Part shown: positions 1 through 7,768 of the stretch, one piece after another
Numbering within the stretch: position 1 is the stretch's first letter
Layout of the letters: every line of letters starts with the position of its first letter
NCBI GenBank assembly: GCA_900552755.1
Contig: USAY01000027.1
Span: forward strand, 1-18,553
From: an uncultured Collinsella sp.
Lineage (GTDB): Bacteria; Actinomycetota; Coriobacteriia; Coriobacteriales; Coriobacteriaceae
Direction: 5' to 3'
DNA length: 18,553 nucleotides
Notes under the pieces: generated by a model
The model's database searches: none
What the model was told of the DNA's origin: nothing
The model's input: the letters and a program-made list of their open reading frames with translations, nothing else
Position numbers and translations under genes: made by a program

Positions 1-54
1 GGCATCTACTTTGCCGACGATTTGCGCGAGATTGCCTCGATTATCAACGGATAA
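1..54 (+). CDS. 3' end of an unidentified gene (partial)
   Basis: An open frame enters from the left edge and gives 17 residues (GIYFADDLREIASIING) before a TAA stop at 52-54. Codon use is like that of the neighbouring genes, with G/C-rich third positions, and no stop interrupts the frame, so it is probably the C-terminus of a real gene. Too little is present to name a family. The next gene begins 125 bp later on the same strand. No clear intrinsic terminator lies between them; a small GC hairpin at 87-102 with a TTCG loop has no T-run after it. Confidence 0.45.
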   Translation, partial: GIYFADDLREIASIING

Positions 55-134
55 GTCTTGAGCTTGCCCCACTATAGCTCCCAATGGTGCCGTTCGCGGC
101 GCAGACGGTTGGCTCGTTCGGGCAACGCTCGCTC

Positions 135-140
135 TACAAT
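135..140 (+). promoter_or_regulatory. Candidate -10 element for the ClC gene
   Basis: A TACAAT hexamer lies about 40 bp before the ClC start codon. A weak TTGGCT at 110-115 is the only nearby -35-like hexamer, with a 19-bp spacer. A TACAAT is also present before prfC (5215-5220), which makes this plausible, but the -35 match is poor. Confidence 0.3.
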
Positions 141-179
141 AAAACGTAACTATGTCGACTTTGACCGCGGGAGGACCCG

Positions 180-1469
180 ATGGATAACCTTGCCAAACCC
201 AAAAACCGCGCGCTGTTTTTACTTAGCGTTGCCGTGACCGGTGCGTTCGCAGGTGCCGCGGTCTGGCTGTTCTTTTTTGCGATGGAGCACGGTATCGACT
301 ATCTATGGACCGAGATTCCGCACGCGCTGGGCGTCGCTTCGCCCGAGCTTGCCAGCGGCCCGTTTGGCTTTTTGCCGTACCCGTTTTTTGTCTGTCTGCT
401 GGGCGGCCTGTTAATCGGTCTGTACGAAAAGATGACAGGCACCAAGACCGATGACCTCAACCAGGTGATGGCTAAGGTTAAGCAAGACGGGCGCTACCCG
501 TACGACAACCTGGGCAAGCTTTCGCTCGCGGCATTGCTGCCGCTGCTGTTTGGCGGAAGCATTGGACCGGAGGCCGGCCTGACCGGCGTTATCGCTGGTC
601 TGTGCAGCTGGGTCGGCGACCGCATGCGTCGCTTTGGCGCCGAGTTTAGGGAGCTCACGCTGCTGGGTACCCAGGCTGCCCTGACGGCGCTCTTTACCGC
701 GCCCGTCTTTGGCTTTGTGGCGCCGCTTGCCGGTAGTGCCGACGGCGACGAGGGCTCCGCGTCCGGCGAGATCACGATCAAGCTGCCCAAGGCGCAAAAG
801 ACGGTGGTCTACGGTATTGCGATTGCCGGCGGTCTGGGTACCTACCTGCTGCTTGGCCAGCTTGTGGGCGGCGGCATGGGCATGCCCAGGTTCGAGTCCG
901 CCGAGGTGGGCAACCTAGAGCTTACCTGGCTCGTCCCTCTGTCGTTGATCGGAACAATCTGCGGCTGGCTGTACTTTGTCTCTGAGCACGCGAGCGAAGC
1001 GCTTGCCCATGCAATAGGGGAGCGTCCTGTCGTTAAGGCCATGCTAGCCGGTCTGGCGCTCGCCATTTGCGGCACGGTCCTGCCCTACACCATGTTTGCC
1101 GGCGAGACCCAGGCCGACGTGCTCATGGAAACCTACTTGACCATTCCCACCGGCGTGCTTATCGCGACCGGTCTGGTCAAGGCCATGCTGACCCCCGCCC
1201 TCATCAACCTTGGTTGGCGCGGCGGTCACTTCTTCCCGGTTATCTTCTCGGGCGTAAGCCTGGGCTACGGCCTTGCCATCCTTATCGGCGCCGATCCGGT
1301 CTTTTGCGTCGCCGTCTGCACGGCATCGACGATGGGTGCGGTCATGCGCCAACCCGTTATGGTCGTGGGCTTGTTGCTCATGTGCTTCCCGCTCAAAGGC
1401 ATCATCTGTATGATCATCGCCGCCGTCATCGCCGCCGGCATTCCGCTGCCCAAGTCGCTGCGCAAGTAG
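180..1469 (+). CDS. ClC-family voltage-gated chloride channel/transporter-like protein
   Basis: The 429-residue product is a polytopic inner-membrane protein of the ClC anion channel / Cl-/H+ exchanger superfamily. The start is ATG at 180, with a GGGAGGA ribosome binding site 5 bp upstream. GGSIGPEAG at residues 125-133 aligns with the ClC helix-N selectivity motif (GREGP in E. coli ClcA). Here it reads GPEAG, and E131 occupies the place of the gating glutamate. GGHFFP at 348-353 matches the second signature, GxFxP. The first signature (GSGIP) is not recognisable near residues 83-90, where TGTKTDD is found. The last ~60 residues contain no tyrosine that could match ClcA Tyr445. The length suits a bacterial ClC without a CBS domain. 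Family membership is fairly sure; substrate (chloride, fluoride or other) and mechanism (channel or antiporter) cannot be read from the sequence. It seems to be a single-gene unit converging on the next gene. Confidence 0.85.
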   Translation: MDNLAKPKNRALFLLSVAVTGAFAGAAVWLFFFAMEHGIDYLWTEIPHALGVASPELASGPFGFLPYPFFVCLLGGLLIGLYEKMTGTKTDDLNQVMAKVKQDGRYPYDNLGKLSLAALLPLLFGGSIGPEAGLTGVIAGLCSWVGDRMRRFGAEFRELTLLGTQAALTALFTAPVFGFVAPLAGSADGDEGSASGEITIKLPKAQKTVVYGIAIAGGLGTYLLLGQLVGGGMGMPRFESAEVGNLELTWLVPLSLIGTICGWLYFVSEHASEALAHAIGERPVVKAMLAGLALAICGTVLPYTMFAGETQADVLMETYLTIPTGVLIATGLVKAMLTPALINLGWRGGHFFPVIFSGVSLGYGLAILIGADPVFCVAVCTASTMGAVMRQPVMVVGLLLMCFPLKGIICMIIAAVIAAGIPLPKSLRK

Positions 1470-1561
1470 CACGGTGGCGCACGGTCGATACAAGCACCCT
1501 AGGCCCGGTGTGGCGCTGTGTCATGGATTTGCGAGCGCCTAGATCTCGCTCGGAATCGGCG

Positions 1562-2437
1562 CTATTTCCAAACCGCGAGCGCCGCAGTGCCCAGTACGAT
1601 GAGGGCGAGACCGATGGCGCTGCGCCGCGAGACCTTTTCGTTGAATGCCAAGCGCGCAAATAGTACCGATACGACAATCGATAGTTTGTCGATCTGCACC
1701 ACGACGCTCACCTGGCCTGCGGCGATGGCATAGTAATAGAGCAGCCACGATGCTCCGGTCGCGATGCCCGATGCCGCGAGAAATACGAGTTCGTAGCGGT
1801 CTACGTGCACGGCTTGGCCCATCTTGCCTTTAGCTGCCACGATTGCCCATGCCATAACCAGTACCACGCAGGTGCGGATTGCCGTGGCCAGGTTTGACTC
1901 GACGCCTTCGATGCTGATCTTAGCGAGGACGGAGGTGAGTGCTGCGAACATGGCGGCGCCGAGGGCGTAAGCGAGCCAGGTCCGGTCTTGCTGCTGCTCG
2001 GGTCCGGCGGATTGCTGCTTCTCGGTCATTAAAAACGTGCCGAGGGTAATGACGGCGGTTCCCACGAGCTTAACCGCAAGGTTGCTCGTCTCGCCAAAAA
2101 GCACGATGGCGATCAGCGCGGCGAGCACGGTGCTCATCTTGTCGACCGGTACGACCTTATTGACGTCTCCGATGCTCAACGCCTTAAAGTAACAGATCCA
2201 CGAAGCGCCGGTAGCGAGTCCCGAGAGGACGAGAAAGAGCCAGGATCTGGGTTCGATGCTGCCAATGGTTCCAATGGATCCAGAAATGCCCGCCATTGCC
2301 CAGGCGAAAACGAGCACCACGCAGGTGCGAATGGCCGTCGCGACATCGGAGTCGGTCTGCTTGATGCCGCATTTGGCCAGGACAGATGTGACGCCGGCAA
2401 AGAAAGCCGACACAAATGCTGTTGCGACCCACGACAC
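1562..2437 (-). CDS. EamA/DMT-superfamily permease
   Basis: The 291-residue product is a ten-helix drug/metabolite transporter made of two EamA repeats, about residues 1-140 and 150-291. The halves are unusually alike: ATAIRTCVVLV occurs in both, followed in each by an ATGASW segment and a VDK or IDK segment before the final helices. The start is GTG at 2437, with GGGGAGG at 2448-2454 on the minus strand, a rather long spacer of 10 bp. EamA proteins export or import small metabolites such as amino acids, but the substrate cannot be told here. It converges on the ClC gene with 92 bp between stops and no convincing intrinsic terminator; AGCGCC/GGCGCT at 1534-1563 overlaps the stop and lacks a T-run. 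It appears monocistronic. An internal Met start is possible but less supported. Confidence 0.85.
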   Translation of the reverse strand: MSWVATAFVSAFFAGVTSVLAKCGIKQTDSDVATAIRTCVVLVFAWAMAGISGSIGTIGSIEPRSWLFLVLSGLATGASWICYFKALSIGDVNKVVPVDKMSTVLAALIAIVLFGETSNLAVKLVGTAVITLGTFLMTEKQQSAGPEQQQDRTWLAYALGAAMFAALTSVLAKISIEGVESNLATAIRTCVVLVMAWAIVAAKGKMGQAVHVDRYELVFLAASGIATGASWLLYYYAIAAGQVSVVVQIDKLSIVVSVLFARLAFNEKVSRRSAIGLALIVLGTAALAVWK

Positions 2438-2574
2438 GGGTGAAATGCCTCCCCAAAGAACGACCGCGCCAGATTTACGGCGCTCGTCCGATGATACCGT
2501 CCCGCCATGAAGCTTTGATATCGCTGTGGTGAGACAGGGGCCATAGTTCGAGAGGGCATTTGGTTAAGGCTCGA

Positions 2575-2760
2575 ATCGAAGGTGAATGGTTTTCCGCGAA
2601 GTGAACGAGTAAATCTGGACCCCTGGAACATACACACTTTTTACGAACAAAACTGCAGGATTCTTAGACAAAAACCGCAGGAATTGAGTCCTTAAAAATG
2701 TCGATGCTACAGGGCACTGTTTTTACTCGTTCACTTCTCGGAAAAGTATTCACCTTCGAT
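2575..2760. repeat. 186-bp palindromic intergenic element (imperfect inverted repeat)
   Basis: Positions 2575-2644 and 2691-2760 are ungapped inverted copies, 54 of 70 matching. The outer 39 bp (2575-2613 against 2722-2760) match at 36 positions and begin ATCGAAGGTGAAT. The arms are separated by 46 bp. Similarity stops sharply at the outer ends. Each arm can be read as a short frame (...FTRSL.GK.FTFD), but differences between arms are spread evenly over codon positions (4, 4 and 5), so the similarity does not look protein-driven. No flanking target duplication is visible. It could be a MITE-like or REP-like element or a long hairpin RNA. Confidence 0.75.
2649..2682. repeat. Pair of 12-bp direct repeats in the centre of the palindrome
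   Basis: AAAACTGCAGGA (2649-2660) and AAAACCGCAGGA (2671-2682) differ at one base and are spaced 22 bp start to start, two helical turns, between the two arms of the palindrome. This geometry would place both on one DNA face and could be a protein binding site. Confidence 0.5.
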
Positions 2761-2845
2761 ATGCTGACGGTGTCTTTTTGGTTGCCAAGAACTAGACGGC
2801 CTGCTGTGAAGGGCGGTGGTGACGCTATGCCGCCTCGTTACATTG

Positions 2846-2877
2846 AAAAAAAAGCGGGGTACCACCTAAGCTTTTTT
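2846..2877. terminator. Terminator-like hairpin after the ABC-2 permease gene
   Basis: AAAAAAGC at 2848-2855 pairs with GCTTTTTT at 2870-2877 around a 14-nt loop. Read on the minus strand it lies 10 bp past the permease stop and ends in a run of T, as expected for an intrinsic terminator. The stem is mostly A-T, so strength is uncertain. It could also work on the plus strand. Confidence 0.5.
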
Positions 2878-2886
2878 AGCCGTCGA

Positions 2887-3585
2887 TTACAGATCGCGTG
2901 CTCGATAAACCTTGGTGCTGACAGCGCAGCTGATTACACATAGTGCGAGCGCCAGTACGGCAATTCCTGCACACAGACAGCCAAGGACGGCAGGATCGGG
3001 ATTCGCCCCGGCAATCGACATAAGCCAGTTGCTGATGGGGTTGGAGGAGCTCAGCGCTGCCATGGTAAGGCATCCGAGTAGGGCAAACAGGCCAACGGAT
3101 AGGCGCAGTGCCTCCATGTGTCCAAATCGGAAGAACAGCGGCTGTGCCAAGAACACCATCATGAGGGAGATGAGCATCGATGCTGCCGAGGCAATTGCGA
3201 TCTCAAAGATGGTTTGTCCTGTCGAGGCCACGCCCGCGCTGTTGAAGAACGGAAGGGCGATGATGTTCAAAAGCACGGCGGCGCAGGCCATGATGGCCGA
3301 GAAGACAACGATGCACAGGTAGCGTGCGCAAATAATGTCTTTGCGCGTGAGAGGCAGCGTTGCCCGATAGCGCTCCCATCCGTTTTGATTGTCGAAGCCG
3401 GCCAGCGAGTTCATGACCATGATGGGCGACATGGCGCTGACCGCGCAGGCGCCGGCGCTCATGCCGGAATCGCCATCCGACGCGTTGGCAAGGGTTAGCA
3501 CGACGAAGATGAACAGGCCGACGCCCGCGATGCTCGGGGTGAGCGTGCGAACGATGGCGAGCTCGGACATAAAGGCGCGTTTCAT
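2887..3585 (-). CDS. ABC-2 type transporter permease
   Basis: The 232-residue product is the membrane subunit of an ABC-2 type exporter. It shows about six hydrophobic segments (roughly residues 15-33, 45-60, 87-110, 128-150, 160-178 and 195-218). Between the second and third lies WERYRATLPLTRKDII (about 70-85), a segment typical of the ABC2_membrane_5 type of permease found beside YtrA-type regulators. The ATG at 3583-3585 overlaps the TGA of the ATPase gene (ATGA, 3582-3585), so translation is probably coupled. It is the last gene of the gntR-ATPase-permease operon. A short 232-residue permease implies a homodimer in the complex. The substrate is unknown; relatives act in cell-envelope stress, peptide or antibiotic resistance. 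Confidence 0.82.
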   Translation of the reverse strand: MKRAFMSELAIVRTLTPSIAGVGLFIFVVLTLANASDGDSGMSAGACAVSAMSPIMVMNSLAGFDNQNGWERYRATLPLTRKDIICARYLCIVVFSAIMACAAVLLNIIALPFFNSAGVASTGQTIFEIAIASAASMLISLMMVFLAQPLFFRFGHMEALRLSVGLFALLGCLTMAALSSSNPISNWLMSIAGANPDPAVLGCLCAGIAVLALALCVISCAVSTKVYRARDL

Positions 3586-4463
3586 TTCGAAGCCCCTTTC
3601 AGCATGAGGCGCAGATAGTCATCAATGGTTGCCCAATCGCAGGGAATCTCGGGAAAGGCTTCGAGCGTTTCGCGACGGTTGGGCACGAGCACGTCCACGC
3701 TATAGGCGTGGTGGACGGCACGGGCGCCTTCGACGCAAGCCATAAGCTCGGCGGCCTGTGCTTGGGTACAGTGGGCGATGCCGGCGCGGTCAGTAATGTC
3801 CTCGCGCGGCAGGTCAAAAATAATCGAGCCGTTATCGATGCAGATGACGCGGTCGGCGGCGCGATCGAGGTCGGACGTAATATGGCTCGAGAGCAGCACG
3901 CTGTGCAGGCCGTCGGAAACAAAGGCGAGCAGCTCATCGAGCAGCTCCTCGCGTGCCATGGGATCGAGGCCCGCGGTGGCTTCGTCCAAAACGAGCAGCT
4001 TGGCCTGGTGGCTGAGCGCGCAGGCAAGCTGCAGCTTCATGCCCATGCCGCGGGAGAGGTCCTTGACCTTTGCCTTGGGATCCAAGCCAAATCGGTCGAT
4101 GAGGCTGGCGAAGGTGTCGTGGCTCCAGGTGGGGTACGCCGGGCCTACGAGTGCCTCGATCTGGCCCGCCTTGAGCGTTGAAGGGAAGGGGCATGTGTCC
4201 AGGACGAGACCGACGCGGGAGCGCAGGCAGCGCTGTGTCTCATCGGGCGCGTCGGCGCCACAGCGCTGCCCAAACAGGTGCACCTCGCCGGCATCGAGCT
4301 TGATAAGCCCGAGCGCGGCGCGAATCGTCGTTGTTTTGCCGGCACCATTGGCACCAACAAAGCCGACGATCTGGCCGGGCTCCACGGCAAGCGTGACGTC
4401 GCGCAGCGAAAAGCGGTCGCTTACAGTGCGTGAGATGCCTTTGAGTTCTAGCAAGTTTTGCAT
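3582..4463 (-). CDS. ABC transporter ATP-binding protein (YtrB/ABC-2 exporter type)
   Basis: The 293-residue product is the ATPase partner of the ABC-2 permease. Walker A is GANGAGKTT at 37-45, the signature is LSRGMGMKL at 136-144 (LSRGM in place of LSGGQ), Walker B is LLVLDE at 156-161 and the H-loop His is 194. The Q-loop glutamine is not obvious: VLDTCPF at 87-93 occupies that place, so Asp may replace Gln, as I recall for several YtrB-like ATPases. Residues after about 220 form the C-terminal extension common in this group. The start is ATG at 4463, with AGAAAGG upstream. It lies 23 bp after gntR and overlaps the permease start by 4 bp. Function as a drug or peptide exporter ATPase is inferred from family and context. 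Confidence 0.9.
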   Translation of the reverse strand: MQNLLELKGISRTVSDRFSLRDVTLAVEPGQIVGFVGANGAGKTTTIRAALGLIKLDAGEVHLFGQRCGADAPDETQRCLRSRVGLVLDTCPFPSTLKAGQIEALVGPAYPTWSHDTFASLIDRFGLDPKAKVKDLSRGMGMKLQLACALSHQAKLLVLDEATAGLDPMAREELLDELLAFVSDGLHSVLLSSHITSDLDRAADRVICIDNGSIIFDLPREDITDRAGIAHCTQAQAAELMACVEGARAVHHAYSVDVLVPNRRETLEAFPEIPCDWATIDDYLRLMLKGASK

Positions 4464-4486
4464 GGTATAGCCTTTCTTGCAGATGG

Positions 4487-4867
4487 CTACTGCATGGTTT
4501 CGGGGGCCACCAGGTCGAGCATCTCGTGCAGTTTGTCGCGCGTGACGCCCAGGGTTTCGGCTTGGCTCGCCGCTTTCGCAAGTAGCTCTTCGATATGGCA
4601 GAGCTGGTTTTCGCGCAAAAGCTCCTGGTTGCCCTCGGCGACAAAACAGCCCTTGCCCTGCACGGTGCAGATAAACCCGAGCTGCTCCAGGTCGGCGTAG
4701 GCGCGCTTGGTGGTGATGACGCTCACGCCAAGATCGCTCGCGAGTGCACGGATGCTGGGGAGTTTGGCGCCCGCAGCGAGCGTGCCCGATAAAATCTGAG
4801 CTTTGACCTGCGAGGTTATCTGCTCGTAGATGGGCTTATCGCTCGAATTGGATAGGATGATGTCCAC
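4487..4867 (-). CDS. GntR-family transcriptional regulator, YtrA type
   Basis: The 126-residue product has the N-terminal GntR winged helix-turn-helix (IYEQITSQVKAQILSG near residue 13, then KLPSIRALASDLGVS and the wing GKGCFVAE near 68-75). A short helical C-terminal tail of about 50 residues replaces a large effector domain, the YtrA layout. The start is GTG at 4867; AAGGAG at 4874-4879 lies 6 bp upstream. It is the first gene of an operon with an ABC ATPase and ABC-2 permease. YtrA-family proteins usually repress their own operon, with release by envelope-active compounds. The AT-rich inverted repeat immediately upstream (4894-4929) fits autoregulation. The family call is strong; the inducer is unknown. 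Confidence 0.9.
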   Translation of the reverse strand: MDIILSNSSDKPIYEQITSQVKAQILSGTLAAGAKLPSIRALASDLGVSVITTKRAYADLEQLGFICTVQGKGCFVAEGNQELLRENQLCHIEELLAKAASQAETLGVTRDKLHEMLDLVAPETMQ

Positions 4868-4893
4868 AGCGGCTCCTTAGCTGATGGGCTACA

Positions 4894-4929
4894 CGTGTAT
4901 ATAACCGGTAAGCACAGTATATATACACT
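4894..4929 (-). promoter_or_regulatory. Candidate YtrA-type operator over the gntR-ABC promoter
   Basis: GTGTATATA at 4895-4903 and TATATACAC at 4920-4928 form a perfect 9-bp inverted repeat with a 16-bp spacer. The right half extends to TACACT (4924-4929), the half-site I recall for B. subtilis YtrA (AGTGTA...TACACT), although the spacing here is longer. On the minus strand the left half contains TATATA (4903-4898), which would serve as the -10 with a leader of about 24 nt before the GTG start. The site would therefore block the promoter when bound. Confidence 0.5.
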
Positions 4930-4970
4930 ATGCACAGTTACGCAAGAGGTAAGTAGGGATTGTCCGCCCG

Positions 4971-4987
4971 TTCATTCATTCATTCAT
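4971..4987. repeat. TTCA tetranucleotide tract
   Basis: Four TTCA units plus a further T (TTCATTCATTCATTCAT) lie directly before the first hairpin of the 4988-5123 repeat cluster. It is noncoding, so any length change would alter spacing rather than reading frame. Confidence 0.7.
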
Positions 4988-5123
4988 CTCAATCTGTAAC
5001 ATCTGGAACCGATTTGGACGGCCACCTGTTACAGATTGAGATTTTGCTGGCGGGCCCCACCTGTTTGTCTAAATCTGTAACAGGTAGAGGTTCAAAAACC
5101 GTCTAGATGTTACAGATCGAGAC
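4988..5123. repeat. Cluster of four ATCTGTAACA repeats forming two hairpins
   Basis: Hairpin 1: CTCAATCTGTAACA (4988-5001) against TGTTACAGATTGAG (5027-5040), 14 bp perfect. Hairpin 2: ATCTGTAACA (5073-5082) against TGTTACAGAT (5108-5117), 10 bp perfect, extendable outward through GTCT/AGAC with two mismatches. Both have exactly 25 nt between arms. The four arms share a core, and inward it is followed by TCT in two arms and GGT in the other two, one of each in each hairpin. The cluster lies between the divergent gntR and prfC genes. No T-run follows, so it is more like a REP/BIME element or operator array than a terminator. The rest of the 4868-5240 gap shows only the two promoter regions. 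Confidence 0.75.
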
Positions 5124-5214
5124 GAACTGCTGCGGAGTGCCGCCATCGACTGCTACCCTAGGCCCCAACTGATGAATTTGTCCTGATAGGCGCCCTAGAG
5201 CGAGATTTCGCGGC

Positions 5215-5220
5215 TACAAT
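5215..5220 (+). promoter_or_regulatory. Candidate -10 element of prfC
   Basis: TACAAT lies 47 bp before the chosen prfC start. I see no good -35 hexamer at 16-18 bp spacing. The location and the match to the -10 consensus (5 of 6) support it weakly. Confidence 0.35.
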
Positions 5221-5267
5221 AGTGCGGTTACAACGACGTAATGCACTCAATGCAAGAAAGGATCCGC

Positions 5268-6881
<1,614 letters not shown>

Positions 6882-6887
6882 CGCATT

Positions 6888-6921
6888 GGCGCGGTGGTCC
6901 TGTGGGGCTGCCGCGCCGTTT
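6888..6921 (+). terminator. Intrinsic terminator of prfC
   Basis: GGCGCGG (6888-6894) pairs perfectly with CCGCGCC (6911-6917), followed by GTTTGTTTG. It begins 6 bp after the prfC stop codon. Confidence 0.8.
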
Positions 6922-6980
6922 GTTTGCCTTATGCCGCGCGAGCGGCTATCATACCCACGTCGTCTCAAGACCGGGACGTC

Positions 6981-7030
6981 CGAGCAGTTCGGGTCCGATA
7001 TCCTGCTCGTTAAACCTAAAACCAAAGGAG
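6981..7030 (+). promoter_or_regulatory. Possible preQ1-like pseudoknot leader of the VUT transporter
   Basis: CGAGCAG (6981-6987) pairs with CTGCTCG (7003-7009) around a 15-nt loop containing GGGT (6991-6994). The A-rich tail (7010-7023) carries ACC twice (7014-7016 and 7021-7023), either of which can pair with the loop GGT, and runs straight into the ribosome binding site AAAGGAG (7024-7030). This is the topology of class I preQ1 riboswitches: stem-loop, A-rich tail, H-type pseudoknot next to the Shine-Dalgarno. The downstream gene is of the family those switches often control. Primary-sequence agreement with the consensus is only partial. Confidence 0.35.
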
Positions 7031-7036
7031 TACACA

Positions 7037-7759
7037 ATGATCAAGAAGGTCATGGAGGACTACAAGGTCCTGTTGCGGAGCATTCCCGCGGCAACGGTTT
7101 CGCTGTTTTTCGTGAGCGTCATCATGATGAACCTGCTGGCCAACAAAGAGCTTATCAGCCTGCCGTATCTGGCACTCGATTGCGGCTTTGTGGTGAGCTG
7201 GGTTTCGTTTTTGTGCCAGGACATGATCTGCAAGCGCTTTGGCGCCAAGGCATCCATCAAAATCTCTATCCTCGCGCTGCTGGTCAACCTGGCCGTGAGC
7301 CTGTGCTTTTGGGCTTGCTCGCTCACGCCCGGCATGTGGGGTGCTTACTACGACACGGGTATGATCGAGGTCAACACTGCCCTTAACGCCACCATCGGCG
7401 GCACCTGGTACGTGGTGCTGGGCTCTTCGCTGGCAATGCTCGTTTCTGCCGTGGTCAACTCCACGCTCAACCAGTCGCTCGGCCGTATGCTCAAAAAGAA
7501 TAACTTTGCGAGCTTCGCCTTCCGCTCCTATGTGTCCACAGGTGTTGGCCAGTTTATCGACAACCTGGTCTTTGCCATTGTGGTGAGCCACACGTTCTTT
7601 GGTTGGACCTGGGTGCAAGTCCTTATGTGCTCGCTGACCGGCGCTGTCGCCGAGCTGCTGTGCGAGGTCTTCCTGAGCCCCGTGGGCTACAAGGTCGTGC
7701 GCGGCTGGGAGCGCGAGAATGTGGGTTCCGAGTACCTCGAGCGCCACGCAACCGCCTAA
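7037..7759 (+). CDS. VUT-family transporter, queuosine precursor transporter-like (YhhQ/QueT type)
   Basis: The 240-residue product is a membrane protein with about six hydrophobic segments. STGVGQFIDNLVFAIVV (about residues 168-184) resembles the conserved helix of the YhhQ/VUT family (PF02592), whose characterised members import queuosine precursors such as preQ0 or preQ1. NATIGGTWYVVLGSSLA (about 117-133) and the cytoplasmic stretch CQDMICKRFGAKAS (about 60-73) are also as expected. The frame is open further upstream, to 6809, but that part overlaps prfC and its terminator. ATG 7037 has AAAGGAG six bases before it and is clearly the start. The SDR gene follows after 9 bp, so the two are co-transcribed. 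The possible riboswitch upstream would suit a queuosine precursor. Family call good, substrate inferred. Confidence 0.8.
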   Translation: MIKKVMEDYKVLLRSIPAATVSLFFVSVIMMNLLANKELISLPYLALDCGFVVSWVSFLCQDMICKRFGAKASIKISILALLVNLAVSLCFWACSLTPGMWGAYYDTGMIEVNTALNATIGGTWYVVLGSSLAMLVSAVVNSTLNQSLGRMLKKNNFASFAFRSYVSTGVGQFIDNLVFAIVVSHTFFGWTWVQVLMCSLTGAVAELLCEVFLSPVGYKVVRGWERENVGSEYLERHATA

Positions 7760-7768
7760 GGAGCAAGT

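Noticed and set aside
87..102. GTGCCG-TTCG-CGGCGC hairpin after the first partial gene
   Set aside because: Short, with a G:T pair and no T-run; insufficient for a terminator call.
1534..1563. AGCGCC/GGCGCT hairpin between the convergent ClC and EamA genes as terminator
   Set aside because: It overlaps the EamA stop codon, has an 18-nt loop and no T-run on either strand.
2176..2637. 153-codon minus-strand frame starting in the left arm of the palindrome
   Set aside because: It runs into the coding region of the EamA gene in another frame. Substitutions between the two arms show no third-position bias.
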